Shown in pieces: positions 23,139 through 31,706 of a stretch of DNA of 64,000 nt. The stretch is from Symbiodinium natans (taxonomy: Eukaryota; Sar; Dinophyceae; Suessiales; Symbiodiniaceae). Position numbers and translations under genes: made by a program. The notes under the pieces are model-generated. The model was not told where the DNA came from. It saw only the letters and a list, made by a program, of their open reading frames with translations, and did no database searches. Where the stretch lies: NCBI GenBank assembly GCA_905221605.1, contig CAJNDS010001147.1, forward strand, positions 779,982-843,981, given 5' to 3'. Positions within the stretch are counted from its first letter, which is position 1. The number at the start of each line of letters is the position of its first letter.

Positions 23139-26100
23139 AACTATGTATTTGGTGCTTGGTGCAGGAAGCCGCGCATCTGCTGCGGTCCTACCCTAAACCC
23201 AAAACCCCCAATGCCTAAGCGCCAACTCCTTCCACCCGCGCCCCGACCAGGGTAGAAACAATTCCAGCGTTCTCAATTGTGGGCTGTTCACGCGTCGCTG
23301 TTATAGCCTAGCTAGTTTAGGGTGCCAAATTGGGCCCCTACTCTAGAACAATCCCCTAAGCCCAAACCATTTTTAGGGCTTTCGGGCCTGAGTTTGGGAG
23401 TTAGGGTTTGGAGCTTACCCGGAACCCTGCCCAGTTTAGAGAGTTTTGGGTTCTAAAGGCTTTTCGGGCTCAGAAGGCTCATATGGTTCAGCTGTTGGCC
23501 TCGCCATCTTCAACACAGGCCCGGCAGGAGCATGAGCGAGCGCTCCGTGAGGCGGAAGAGGCCAACAAGGCCTGCACATGTTTCTGTCTCTGTATGTGAT
23601 GTATGTGTGTGTGTGTTTTACATGTACAGATATTGTGAGAGATCACTTGATAGGTGCATTGCAGGTTCTGGGGTGTGAGCAAGGGATGTCCAAGGTCCAA
23701 CAGTTGAGGCGAAGGTTGGGAGGTCGAGTCGCTTAAGGAGGATCATGATGGGTTTAAGGTTCGGGCTTCGAGGCAGTTCGATTGCCGTCTCCCTGATCCC
23801 ACTGTTCTCTTGCTGAAAACCTCGTGTGTTGATCAGAAAGCCGAACAAGGAAGCGAGGGGTCAAATCAAAGCGATTTTGTCGGGATTTTGTTCATCCTGC
23901 TTGGGAGAAGGCCTGTAAGCCCTCCACCCTCAACCCTCAGGTTTCGTCTTCCTTTTGGAGCAGCATCCTGTGCTGCTTCGACCGCCGTCGTCACCTCAAC
24001 TGTCTAGCATGCACTTTGTGTTCAATCTTGGAGTTGTCGTGCGCCGTCCGAATGGGGCTATTTGGACTTCGCACCGTCAGCCTCCAAATCAGGAATGACA
24101 ACCAAGACATCGAAAGAAAGGCCTCAACATTCGAGTGGTAAAGTATCTAGAAGACTTTGCCGCGTTAGCCGTGACGCAAAGCAATGTATCAAAATCCAAG
24201 GTCGTTGCTGCATGTGACTGGACCACGGCGACCTTTCAAGAGTAGGAAAAGCACTTGCAAGATACCCAGAGACTCCAAGACCCTGAAAGTAAGACAGAAA
24301 GTCTATACATCCCACTTTTCTCAGAACATTTCTGAAATCATCTTCGGACCCCGCGTACTGTGTAAGGACTAGCCCGTCCTTCAGGGATACTAGAGTCTCT
24401 GGCAGACGATTTTCCACTGCGGCTGTTTGGATGGGCTAAAGCCTTAACCAAGTGTAACTTTACACTTGCCCCTCACAGCCTCGCAGCCTATCCAAGCACG
24501 AATGGAGCCAGGCTCCTCTACGACAGTTTCGATGCTAATTTGGCCACATGGGCTCGTGCTCTAAGAGTCCGCGGGTCTTCCGTGCCCAGAGACCCTTCCC
24601 TAAAGCCTAAATCAGTGCGACGCGCAAGAAACCGTCAACCAGTTAACCTTAAGCCTTAAACCTAAGCCTCGAACCATGCCAAAAAGACAGGACCTGAAAC
24701 TTTGAGAAGCTAGACAGCTCAGGAGAGGCGAAGTGTGTCAAACTCCAATTCTTCTAAAAAACAAGAGAACCTCTGGGGCCTCAAGGCGGCGACGTCACAA
24801 GAAACGTCTGCTCCACGCAAAACCCAGCCCGGACGAGAGCCCACTTCAGAAGTAGCCATCGGCTCCGCCAGAAGCCCGAACAGGATCAGATCAGGTGCGC
24901 TTAAACAAAGCCGGCAAGGGTGTGGAAGGAAGGCTTGCGCTTCAGAGCTTCTCAGGCTCTTCCTACCGTAATCCCTAAACTGCGTAATCGCGGGGATGAG
25001 CGACATTCGGGCGTGGGCAGAGGTCAAGCACTCGCGCAGACGTGTCGATAATAAAGTCTGTAAGTGTCTATGCCACGAATGATATGTGACGATAAAATTG
25101 GCGGGTACCGTTTCTGAGTGCTACCAGTAGACCAAAGATGCTGAACCCTTCGCCTTTTAGCCCATCTTACGACCCTCACCGTGAGGGTTGCGTGCTTTCC
25201 CCGACGTAATCTTAGGGGCCCCGCGCTGCTGTCAAGGGCAGGGCAGGGGTGCACCGTGGGCGCACAAAGCATCATTTGAAACGAAAGCTCGCCCAGGGGT
25301 ATTCCGCGCATTTGCCAGTCATAGCATCACCGTCAATCCAAGAAGAAAGCTTGCGGGCCCGAAGCCTTCAGTGGTCGTCGTCGTGGTTGACGTGGTTGTG
25401 GTTGTGCTATTTGTTGTTGCTGTTGCTGTAGCCGCCACAGCTGGTCTACATTGTGTTTTTTGAGCTTGAGGGGTTGGGCACTTAGGAGCAAATTTTGGGT
25501 GCATGATCTGGTGTTTAGGGTCTGGAAATGCTTGGGGTCGTGTGCTTGGAGAGCAGCTTCGACATATGGGCCTCTGGCTCGAGCAGATGGGTAGATGGTA
25601 TCCACGTATTGTCTCGGATCTTTTTCTTGCACTCAACATCCCTAGGCAAAAGCCAGCAATCATCTGGTTGTATAGACTCCAACCTTCACATAGAACGCGC
25701 AAGTAGCAAAAGATGGATACTTTGTGGTTTGGAGTTGCCCAAAGCGTTTGTGGCACTGCTCACAGCGTCATACCAGAGCTGCCTCAGGAGGAGGCATGGT
25801 CATGGTCATTGAATTCCAAACGATGTTGGGAACTCCTGATTGCTCCACTGTCTGGACTCACAAACTCGACTGCCTGATGCGAATCCTCTTCGGGGCTGAT
25901 TAGTCAAAACTTCTTGTTCCATCGGTTCTTTCCCACTCTAGAGGCACCTCACTTGAACAAGATGGCGTGATGGCATGCCTTGTTGGAGCGAAGTCCTGTT
26001 CCCGAAGTCGGAGCTCCCCAAGCCCAACAGCCTTTTCGAGTCTTGCACAAAACGAAATGTTTCTGTTTTGCAGGAGCACAGCTAAAGTCCTGAGTGCCGA

Positions 26101-26343
26101 GGCTCTTTGACTTTGGCGAAAGGCTCAGGTTGGGGTGGTAGGGGTTTAGGGGTTAATTTAGGGTCAGTGTCCGGTATCGCTGTAGCTGTAGCTTAATTCA
26201 TTTAGCTAAGGTACACGTCCGAATCATCGGCCTCTACAATACTGCCGGCATAGAGACCTTGGCGTGTGTTCACAGAACCCATCCACACTCTGAACCCCTA
26301 TTCCGCAACATCCCGTACCCTGAAAGCACTAACGCAAGGACCG

Positions 26344-26411
26344 GAACCCTAAACCCTAAACCCTAAACCCTAAACCCTAAACCCTAAACCCTAAACCCTA
26401 AACCCTAAACC
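26344..26411. repeat. (CCCTAAA)n tract inside right arm
   Basis: About nine perfect units. It is followed by CTCAAACACAG and an open reading EAALAKIQAAA from 26422, resembling an acceptor plus short exon. The mirror copy in the left arm lies at about 6157 on the minus strand. Confidence 0.95.
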
Positions 26412-26524
26412 TCAAACACAGGAGGCGGCCTTGGCCAAGATCCAGGCTGCAGCAAGTAGGGCGTCGATGTCCGGACCGGTTTGCCATTTGGCAGGGCTCG
26501 AATGTGGGCTTCAGGGGCGGGATG

Positions 26525-26605
26525 CGGATCAAAAAAACATTTATTTAGGATCAAGAAAAAATTTATTTATGATCAAGAAAAAATTTATTTAGGATCAAAA
26601 AATCA
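26525..26605 (-). repeat. AAATAAAT...GATCC minisatellite, inverse orientation
   Basis: Three to four units read on the minus strand. The outermost unit has no partner in the left arm, where TTTAGGG repeats occupy that position instead. Confidence 0.9.
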
Positions 26606-26620
26606 TTATTCTGTTCTTCC

Positions 26621-26960
26621 GACGGAGAAAGAGAAAAGGGGCGGGAGGGAGGGAGAAAAGGAGGGAGGGAGGGAAGGAAGGGCGGAAGGACGGAAGGACA
26701 GGAAGGAAGGAAGGAAGGAAGGAAGAGGAAGGAAGAGGAAGGAAGAGGAAGGAAGAGGAAGAGGAAGGAAGAGGAAGGAAGAGGAAGGAAGATGAAGGAA
26801 GATGAAGGAAGATGAAGGAAGGAAGCAAGGAAGCAAGGAAGCAGGGAAGCAGGGAAGCAGGGAAGGAAAGGAAAGGAAAGGAAAGGAAAAGGAAGGAAGG
26901 AAGGAATCAAGAAAGAAAGAAAAAGGCAAGAAATAACGAAAGAAAGAAAGCAAGGAAGAA
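26621..26960 (+). repeat. Purine tract (GGAA/GGGA-rich)
   Basis: About 340 bases almost without pyrimidines on the plus strand, built from GGAAGGAAG, GAAGAGGAA, GATGAAGGAA and GGAAAGGAAA blocks. The opposing S/F/L/P-rich ORFs on the minus strand are composition artefacts. Confidence 0.95.
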
Positions 26961-27025
26961 GTCGTGCCAGCTTGCTTCAAAGCATACGTATTCTGGCTTT
27001 CTGGTTGCTTGGTGCTGTGCTCCTA

Positions 27026-27090
27026 AGGTCCTCTGGTCACGTGGTCCTCTGGTCCTCCGGTCCTCTGGTCCTCCGGTCCCGTGGTCAGAT
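27026..27090 (+). repeat. GGTCCTCTGGTCCTCC simple repeat
   Basis: Seven to eight short GGTCC-type units in tandem (GGTCCTCT, GGTCCTCC and GGTCACGT variants). Confidence 0.85.
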
Positions 27091-27161
27091 TTTGTTTTTA
27101 CTTATTATTTTTTGGTCATAATGGAATATTTAGTTCTGTAGGAAAACATAACATAACATCA

Positions 27162-27210
27162 TATGTTATAACATATATATATATATATACATATGTATGT
27201 ATATATTAAA
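27162..27210 (+). repeat. (TA)n-rich stretch
   Basis: A run of TATATATATATATA flanked by CATATGT-type repeats. It marks the switch from purine-rich to AT-rich DNA. Confidence 0.9.
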
Positions 27211-27390
27211 GCAAAGTACAATAATATTATATAGTGGAATAGAGTATCATAGAACACAATATCGTATAGTATACCTTTGTGTCATAAAAAATATACGAAA
27301 ATCGTAATAAGAAAGCGTATATGTATATCTTTAATGCTATTTTATATTAATTTCATAATACACAATACATATTTATTGTTTGTTTGGCGC

Positions 27391-27672
27391 CGGGCAAGCT
27401 TGTTCAACGCGTATGAGTCTTTTCCAGGCCCATGATGCGAGCATTGTGTTTGCAAATGGGGGGGGTCTGCCCCCCCCGCCCCCCTCAAACCCCCAGCTGT
27501 TTTTTTCGGGGCAAGCTTGCTGCATATGAATATCCTTTCCAAACCAATGATGCGAGCGTTGCGTTTGCAATGGGGGGGGGCTGCGCCCCCCCCAACCCCC
27601 CCGCTGTTTTCTTAGTCCGGGCAAGCTTGCTTCAAAACACATGAATCCTTCCAATCCCATGATGCGAGCACT
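27391..27672 (+). repeat. Three 110-117 bp direct repeats, two with perfect G-run/C-run hairpins
   Basis: Units start at GCAAGCTTG at 27394, 27511 and 27621 and share CCATGATGCGAGC or a close variant. The first two hold GGGGGGGG, a 4-5 base loop and CCCCCCCC (27458-27480 and 27572-27593). The third lacks the hairpin. No coding is supported. Confidence 0.9.
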
Positions 27673-27679
27673 TTTATGC

Positions 27680-28335
27680 AAAAAGACATGAAAACACAAT
27701 AAGATACAATAATATACAAGAATATATTACAAAAAGATACAATAATATAATAATACACAAAAATACAACAATATTCAAGTATATACAAGAATATGCAGCA
27801 ATATACACGTAAAACAAGAATAACTTACAATAAATTTCAGTAATTGACAATAGTATATACAATAATTACAAAACTATACAATAATTTACAACAGTATATA
27901 CAATATTTTTCGAAATTTCGAAAATATACAAAAACATACAGTAATATAGAAAACACAAAAACTCAATGACATACAATAATGTAACATAGTATACAATTAT
28001 ATACAATAATATACAATAATATACAATAACATACAATAATATACTATAATATAGAAGAATTTGCAATAATATACACAGAAAGTTCAATAATATACAATAA
28101 TGTAGAGTAATCTACAACAAAGAGAATAATACACAAATAATTTTGGAAATATGCAATAACATTCAAGAAAATGCAACAATATAAATTAGTATACAAAAAT
28201 ACAAGAAAACACAGGGCAATACAATAATACTCAACAATATGTACAACAATATACAATAATATGCAAGAATATACAATGTCATACAATACTATACAAGAAT
28301 ATACAATACTATGCCAGAATATACATGCTTCACAG
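27680..28335 (+). repeat. AT-rich degenerate ATACAATAAT repeat
   Basis: About 650 bases built from diverged 10-11 base units (ATACAATAAT, ATACAAGAAT, ATACAACAAT). Minus-strand ORFs over it (Y/I/L/C/V-rich) follow from composition. Confidence 0.9.
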
Positions 28336-28385
28336 TATACGCATTTTTTGGAAACTTCTAATGCCAAGATGCCAGCATTGATTTG

Positions 28386-28595
28386 CAGCCTCTGCAAACT
28401 CAGAAATGCTATTTACATTATTTCTAGCCTCTGAAATCGCAGAAATGCGGCTATTTGCAGTATTTGCAGCCTCTGGAAACCCAGAAATGCTGCAGTGTAC
28501 AGTATTTCCAGCTTCTGAAAGCGCAGAACTGCTGCTATATACAATATCTGCAACCTCTCTGGGAACTCAGAAATGCTGCAATTTTCAGTAGTTCC
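28386..28595 (+). repeat. 42-bp tandem repeats (about five copies)
   Basis: Each unit resembles GCAGCCTCTGGAAACCCAG followed by AAATGCTGCAGTGTACAGTATTT, with 15-30% visible divergence. The 42-bp period is a multiple of three, so a plus-strand reading stays open (repeated CC-x-x-QY motifs) without evidence of being a gene. Confidence 0.85.
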
Positions 28596-28708
28596 TGCAT
28601 AAATGCTGTGTTTTTTCGGTATTTAGTGCTTGCGAACGGCCAGAACTGCTGCATTTCTGAGCGTCTACGGCCTCCGCTTCGCTTGCAAGAAGCCTTCGAA
28701 GCCTTCAG

Positions 28709-28795
28709 TAAATTATTTGTTGATCCCAAATAAGTTTTTTTTGATCCGCCTAGAAATAAATTATTCTTTGATCCCAAATAAATTTGTTTGATCCC
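28709..28795 (+). repeat. AAATAAAT...GATCC minisatellite, third site
   Basis: Four diverged units of AAATAAAT, a T-run and TTGATCC, in the opposite orientation to 26525-26605. The pair brackets the low-complexity island between them. Confidence 0.85.
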
Positions 28796-29657
28796 CTACC
28801 CGTTGCCATCGGGGACCCTCTGACGGTGTGTCGTTCGGATGCTTCACCATGAAGTGCGAGCCAGTAAGAACGTCCATGTGCATGAGAATGTGTGGTGGTC
28901 TGGGCCTTATGTGGGCATGCATAATTGTCGGCAGTAGCGGCGGACGAAGGCCGACAAGGTGCTAGGTTTTGATATTTTGATACGTATGAGCGGGCGAAAG
29001 AGATGTTGCGTTGTGCGGCAGTCTACGGGCGACCATAGCTCTTCCAGCGCTTTCCCAAGACATTTGCGATTTGGGTTTCGGGGAGAACGTTCCGTGGTGC
29101 AGGCAAAAAGCAGGAGATGACCCCAGAGGAGAAGGAAGCCCTGCTAAAGCGGCCCGGCCGCAAGTTCGGGGCTCTGGTCACTTTGGGCACTCTGGGCATC
29201 ATCCACCGTCAAGCCTCAGACCCTACACAACCCACAACCCGTCGCCTGGGCCCCTAAACCAGCTGAGCCCCGGCCCCTACTCTCATGAAGTAGGGGGAGG
29301 GGGGTGGGGGGGAGGGGGGTTTGCTTATCCATAGCTTATCCTCCATTAAGCATGAGAAGCTGGAATTGCAGAAGATAAGCATAGGAAATGTAGAGGATTT
29401 GTAAAGGATAGGACAAGTCAAGCGTAGGATAAGCAAGTTATTCCTTTTGGAATTGATTGCCATTGGGCAGGCTGCAAAACAACTTTTATGAGCATGAGTG
29501 TTGTTCAAAGAGATGCTGTGATATAGCCCACAAAGAGAGAACCGATAAGCAAAGAGATGCTCTGCAATAGCCCACAAGAGACAACCGACAAGCCTTCAAA
29601 GACGGGTCACACGTCAAGAGCCGTGCGCTGACTACATCAAAAGCAAAGGCCAATGTT
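28796..29657. other. Unassigned sequence with one exon-like reading
   Basis: No family is recognised. After GGTGCAG at about 29088-29094, a plus-strand reading contains KKQEMTPEEKEALLKRPGR followed by KFGALVTLGTLG and stays open to about 29256; it is plausible coding of unknown type. A G-rich run (29286-29321) follows. Confidence 0.35.
29286..29321 (+). repeat. G-rich run
   Basis: At least five G-runs of four or more separated by single A or T bases. It has the layout needed for a G-quadruplex on the plus strand. Confidence 0.85.
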
Positions 29658-29705
29658 TTGGGGTTTAGGGTCTAGGGTTTAGGGTCAAAAGGGTTTAGGG
29701 CAAAA
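29658..29705. repeat. Degenerate TTTAGGG tract
   Basis: TTTAGGG, TCTAGGG, TTTAGGG and AAGGGTTTAGGG in series, about 85 bases upstream of the WrbA-like reading. Confidence 0.85.
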
Positions 29706-29789
29706 GGTAAAGAAGCCCAGCCGAGGATAAGCCCAGGATAAGCACAAGATGAGCCAGGAGAATCCCAGGATAACCGCACGATAAAGTAG

Positions 29790-30225
29790 CGTGCGTTCCT
29801 GTCCGAGCTGCCGAAGTATGATGGCTTCATGTGCTTCGGCATGATGGCTTCGCAAATGAAGGCCTTCTTTGACGGATCCTGGCAGAATGGGGCCTTGGCC
29901 GGAAAGCTAGGCGCCACCTTCGTAAGCACCGGCACGCAGCAAGGGGGCCAAGAGACCACGAACTTTGCCGCCGCCACACAGCTTGTGCACCAAGGTATGT
30001 GCTATGTCCCTTTTGGGGTACCAGGCCGCAAAGGCCAGTTTGACCGAGATCCACGGCGGATCTCTTTGGGGTGCCGGCACTTTGGCCCGGACGGCAGCCG
30101 GCAGCCATCGGCACTGGAGCTGAAGACTCAGAAGCAGGGGTCTTCTGCTGTGAAGTGCGCCAGCAGCATCAAAGAAGGCGAAGGGTGTGCATGGTCTACT
30201 ACAGCATGTACGGCCACGTGAAAAG
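29790..30225 (+). pseudogene. WrbA-type NAD(P)H:quinone oxidoreductase pieces (C-part followed by N-part)
   Basis: WrbA proteins are flavodoxin-like FMN enzymes that reduce quinones by two electrons. From 29790, behind AAGTAG, the reading gives RAFLSELPKYDGF, then FGMMASQMKAFFDG, then WQNGALAGKL, GATFVSTGTQQGGQETT and TQLVHQGMCYVPFGV, in family order. In-frame losses remove the PTR segment before FGMM and part of the glycine loop after FFDG. A stretch around 30045-30080 (EIHGGSLWGAGT) lies in another frame before GPDGSRQPSALEL returns. About 40 bases later, 30185-30220 encodes VCMVYYSMYGHV, the family's N-terminus, followed by a stop. C-part before N-part fits the junction of two tandem copies, both damaged, or a rearranged relic. 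Identification is firm; activity is very unlikely. Confidence 0.8.
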
Positions 30226-30761
30226 CTGATAAGATCGGCAAGCAGGAAAAGTAGGCAGGAGAAGGCAGGAGAAGGCAGAAGGGTTGAGGATGCTCTGTGG
30301 CACTTGAGGATGTGAAGACTCCAAGCATGTCCTTCCCTGCGAAGTGAGGCATTTCACGTCAACAGCGAAGACGTCGACTCTTACACCGGCCCATCAAAGG
30401 CACCTCCAATTCTCGGGCCGGAAGGTCCAGGTCGCAATTGCGAAAGACCATCGAATGCATGATAACCCTGTTGTATGTAGGTCTGCTTTAGCAACTTCTG
30501 TAGACTCGACATTTTCAAAAGCAGCATTGGCTTCTCGGGGACAGGTTCTCCGGATCGATTACGAGGATGCGAAGTACGAGGCCGATCTTGTATCCTGCCT
30601 CGATCGGCCGTGTGTTCTGACATTTTTTGAGAAATGAGAGAGTGTCAGCACACTTGAGGAGCTGTTTCGAGCTTGGGTTCGTCGTTGTTGGTTCAGGACC
30701 TCCCATACGGCCCCAGCAATCTTGCCCTGCAGAGAGGTCCTGATGTCTCTCCTCAAAAGCA
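30226..30761. other. Unassigned sequence before the tandem array
   Basis: No recognised gene. A plus-strand reading near 30540-30635 (GQVLRIDYEDAKYEADLV) is exon-like but unidentified. Similarity to the array units begins abruptly at about 30762. Confidence 0.4.
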
Positions 30762-31706
30762 ATGGTTCTCAAGCTTTGGCCTCAGGCTGGTTCGGGTTGA
30801 GCTGTTACAGATTCTGAAGGTTTTCTGGGTTGAAGGGTGTGGGGATTCAGCGCCATTGTGCTATGCGGTTTCAGACTGCATGGGCCCACGTTGGGTTTAG
30901 GGTGCCATAGGCTGCCCATCGCAATTCAGTCTCGTTATGGTGTCTCGTTGTAGGACAGCCCCTCAGCGTTAGAACCGTTGGGGGTTGCTTTCCGGAATTT
31001 GTGGTGGCAGGGCTTCGGTGCTGAGATTGCTTGTTCGGGTTGGAGTCGCTTCATTGAATCCGAGAGGCGGCTTGCCGCGTGTTCTATTGTACATGAGACT
31101 ACGAGCAGGATTTTCTGATGTGCTCTTGCGTGGCTTCGGCTGCGTTGGCTTAGAGGGCTTGCAGTACAGCCGGCCTTCCGCAAGATGAGGGTGTGAGTGA
31201 TGAGGAGGGAGAAGCGCCGTGGCTCGCGAGAATTTTAGGCAAGCTTCGGGCAACAAGGATGCTCAGGGGCGCAGTTCACCGCGACAGGGGATCGATAATC
31301 GGCGTGAGACCACGTGCAAATGTCGAGCTCTATATCGTCTTCCTTCATCGAACATGCATTCGCAGTTACGTAAATACAGAGCTCACGAAAGGCCACGGAA
31401 CTTCGGTGTTTTTGTTTGCTACCTCTCGGGACAAGGCGCCTTGGGCAGCCGCATGCCCTGGAGCAGGCCTGGTTGATGTTCTTATGCGTTGCTTTCGACT
31501 TAAGCTACGTTCTCGAAGTAAGAAGGGATAGAAGGGGCGTTTTGTGTTTCTCTGCCATTTTCTTCAGAACTTGGCTACTTCAGTTCCTTGGTCATGCAGG
31601 GTGGCATGCGGCATGCCAAGCATCTCGCTTTTTCAGGAGAACTTCCGACGCAGTTTTTGCTTTGCAGCTTACAGTCCTGAGAAGAAGCTACGTCAAGTTC
31701 GCCGCC

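Larger units (their letters stand above)
20092..26590 (-). repeat. Right arm of large inverted repeat
   Basis: Reverse complement of 5989-12060. It is 6.5 kb rather than 6.07 kb, mainly because of an extra block at 22557-23138. The inner end is at TACAGCGAAAC (20092); the outer end is in the AAATAAAT minisatellite at 26590. No gene in it is recognised. Confidence 0.95.

Noticed and set aside
27674-28397. Hydrophobic Y/I/L/C-rich minus ORFs (possible membrane proteins)
   Set aside because: Direct product of ATACAATAAT-type repeats read on the other strand.
31416-31706. In-frame N-terminal extension of the array gene (97 codons in units 1 and 5)
   Set aside because: Not open in class B units, and would bury the clear signal peptide; the candidate acceptor lies inside it.
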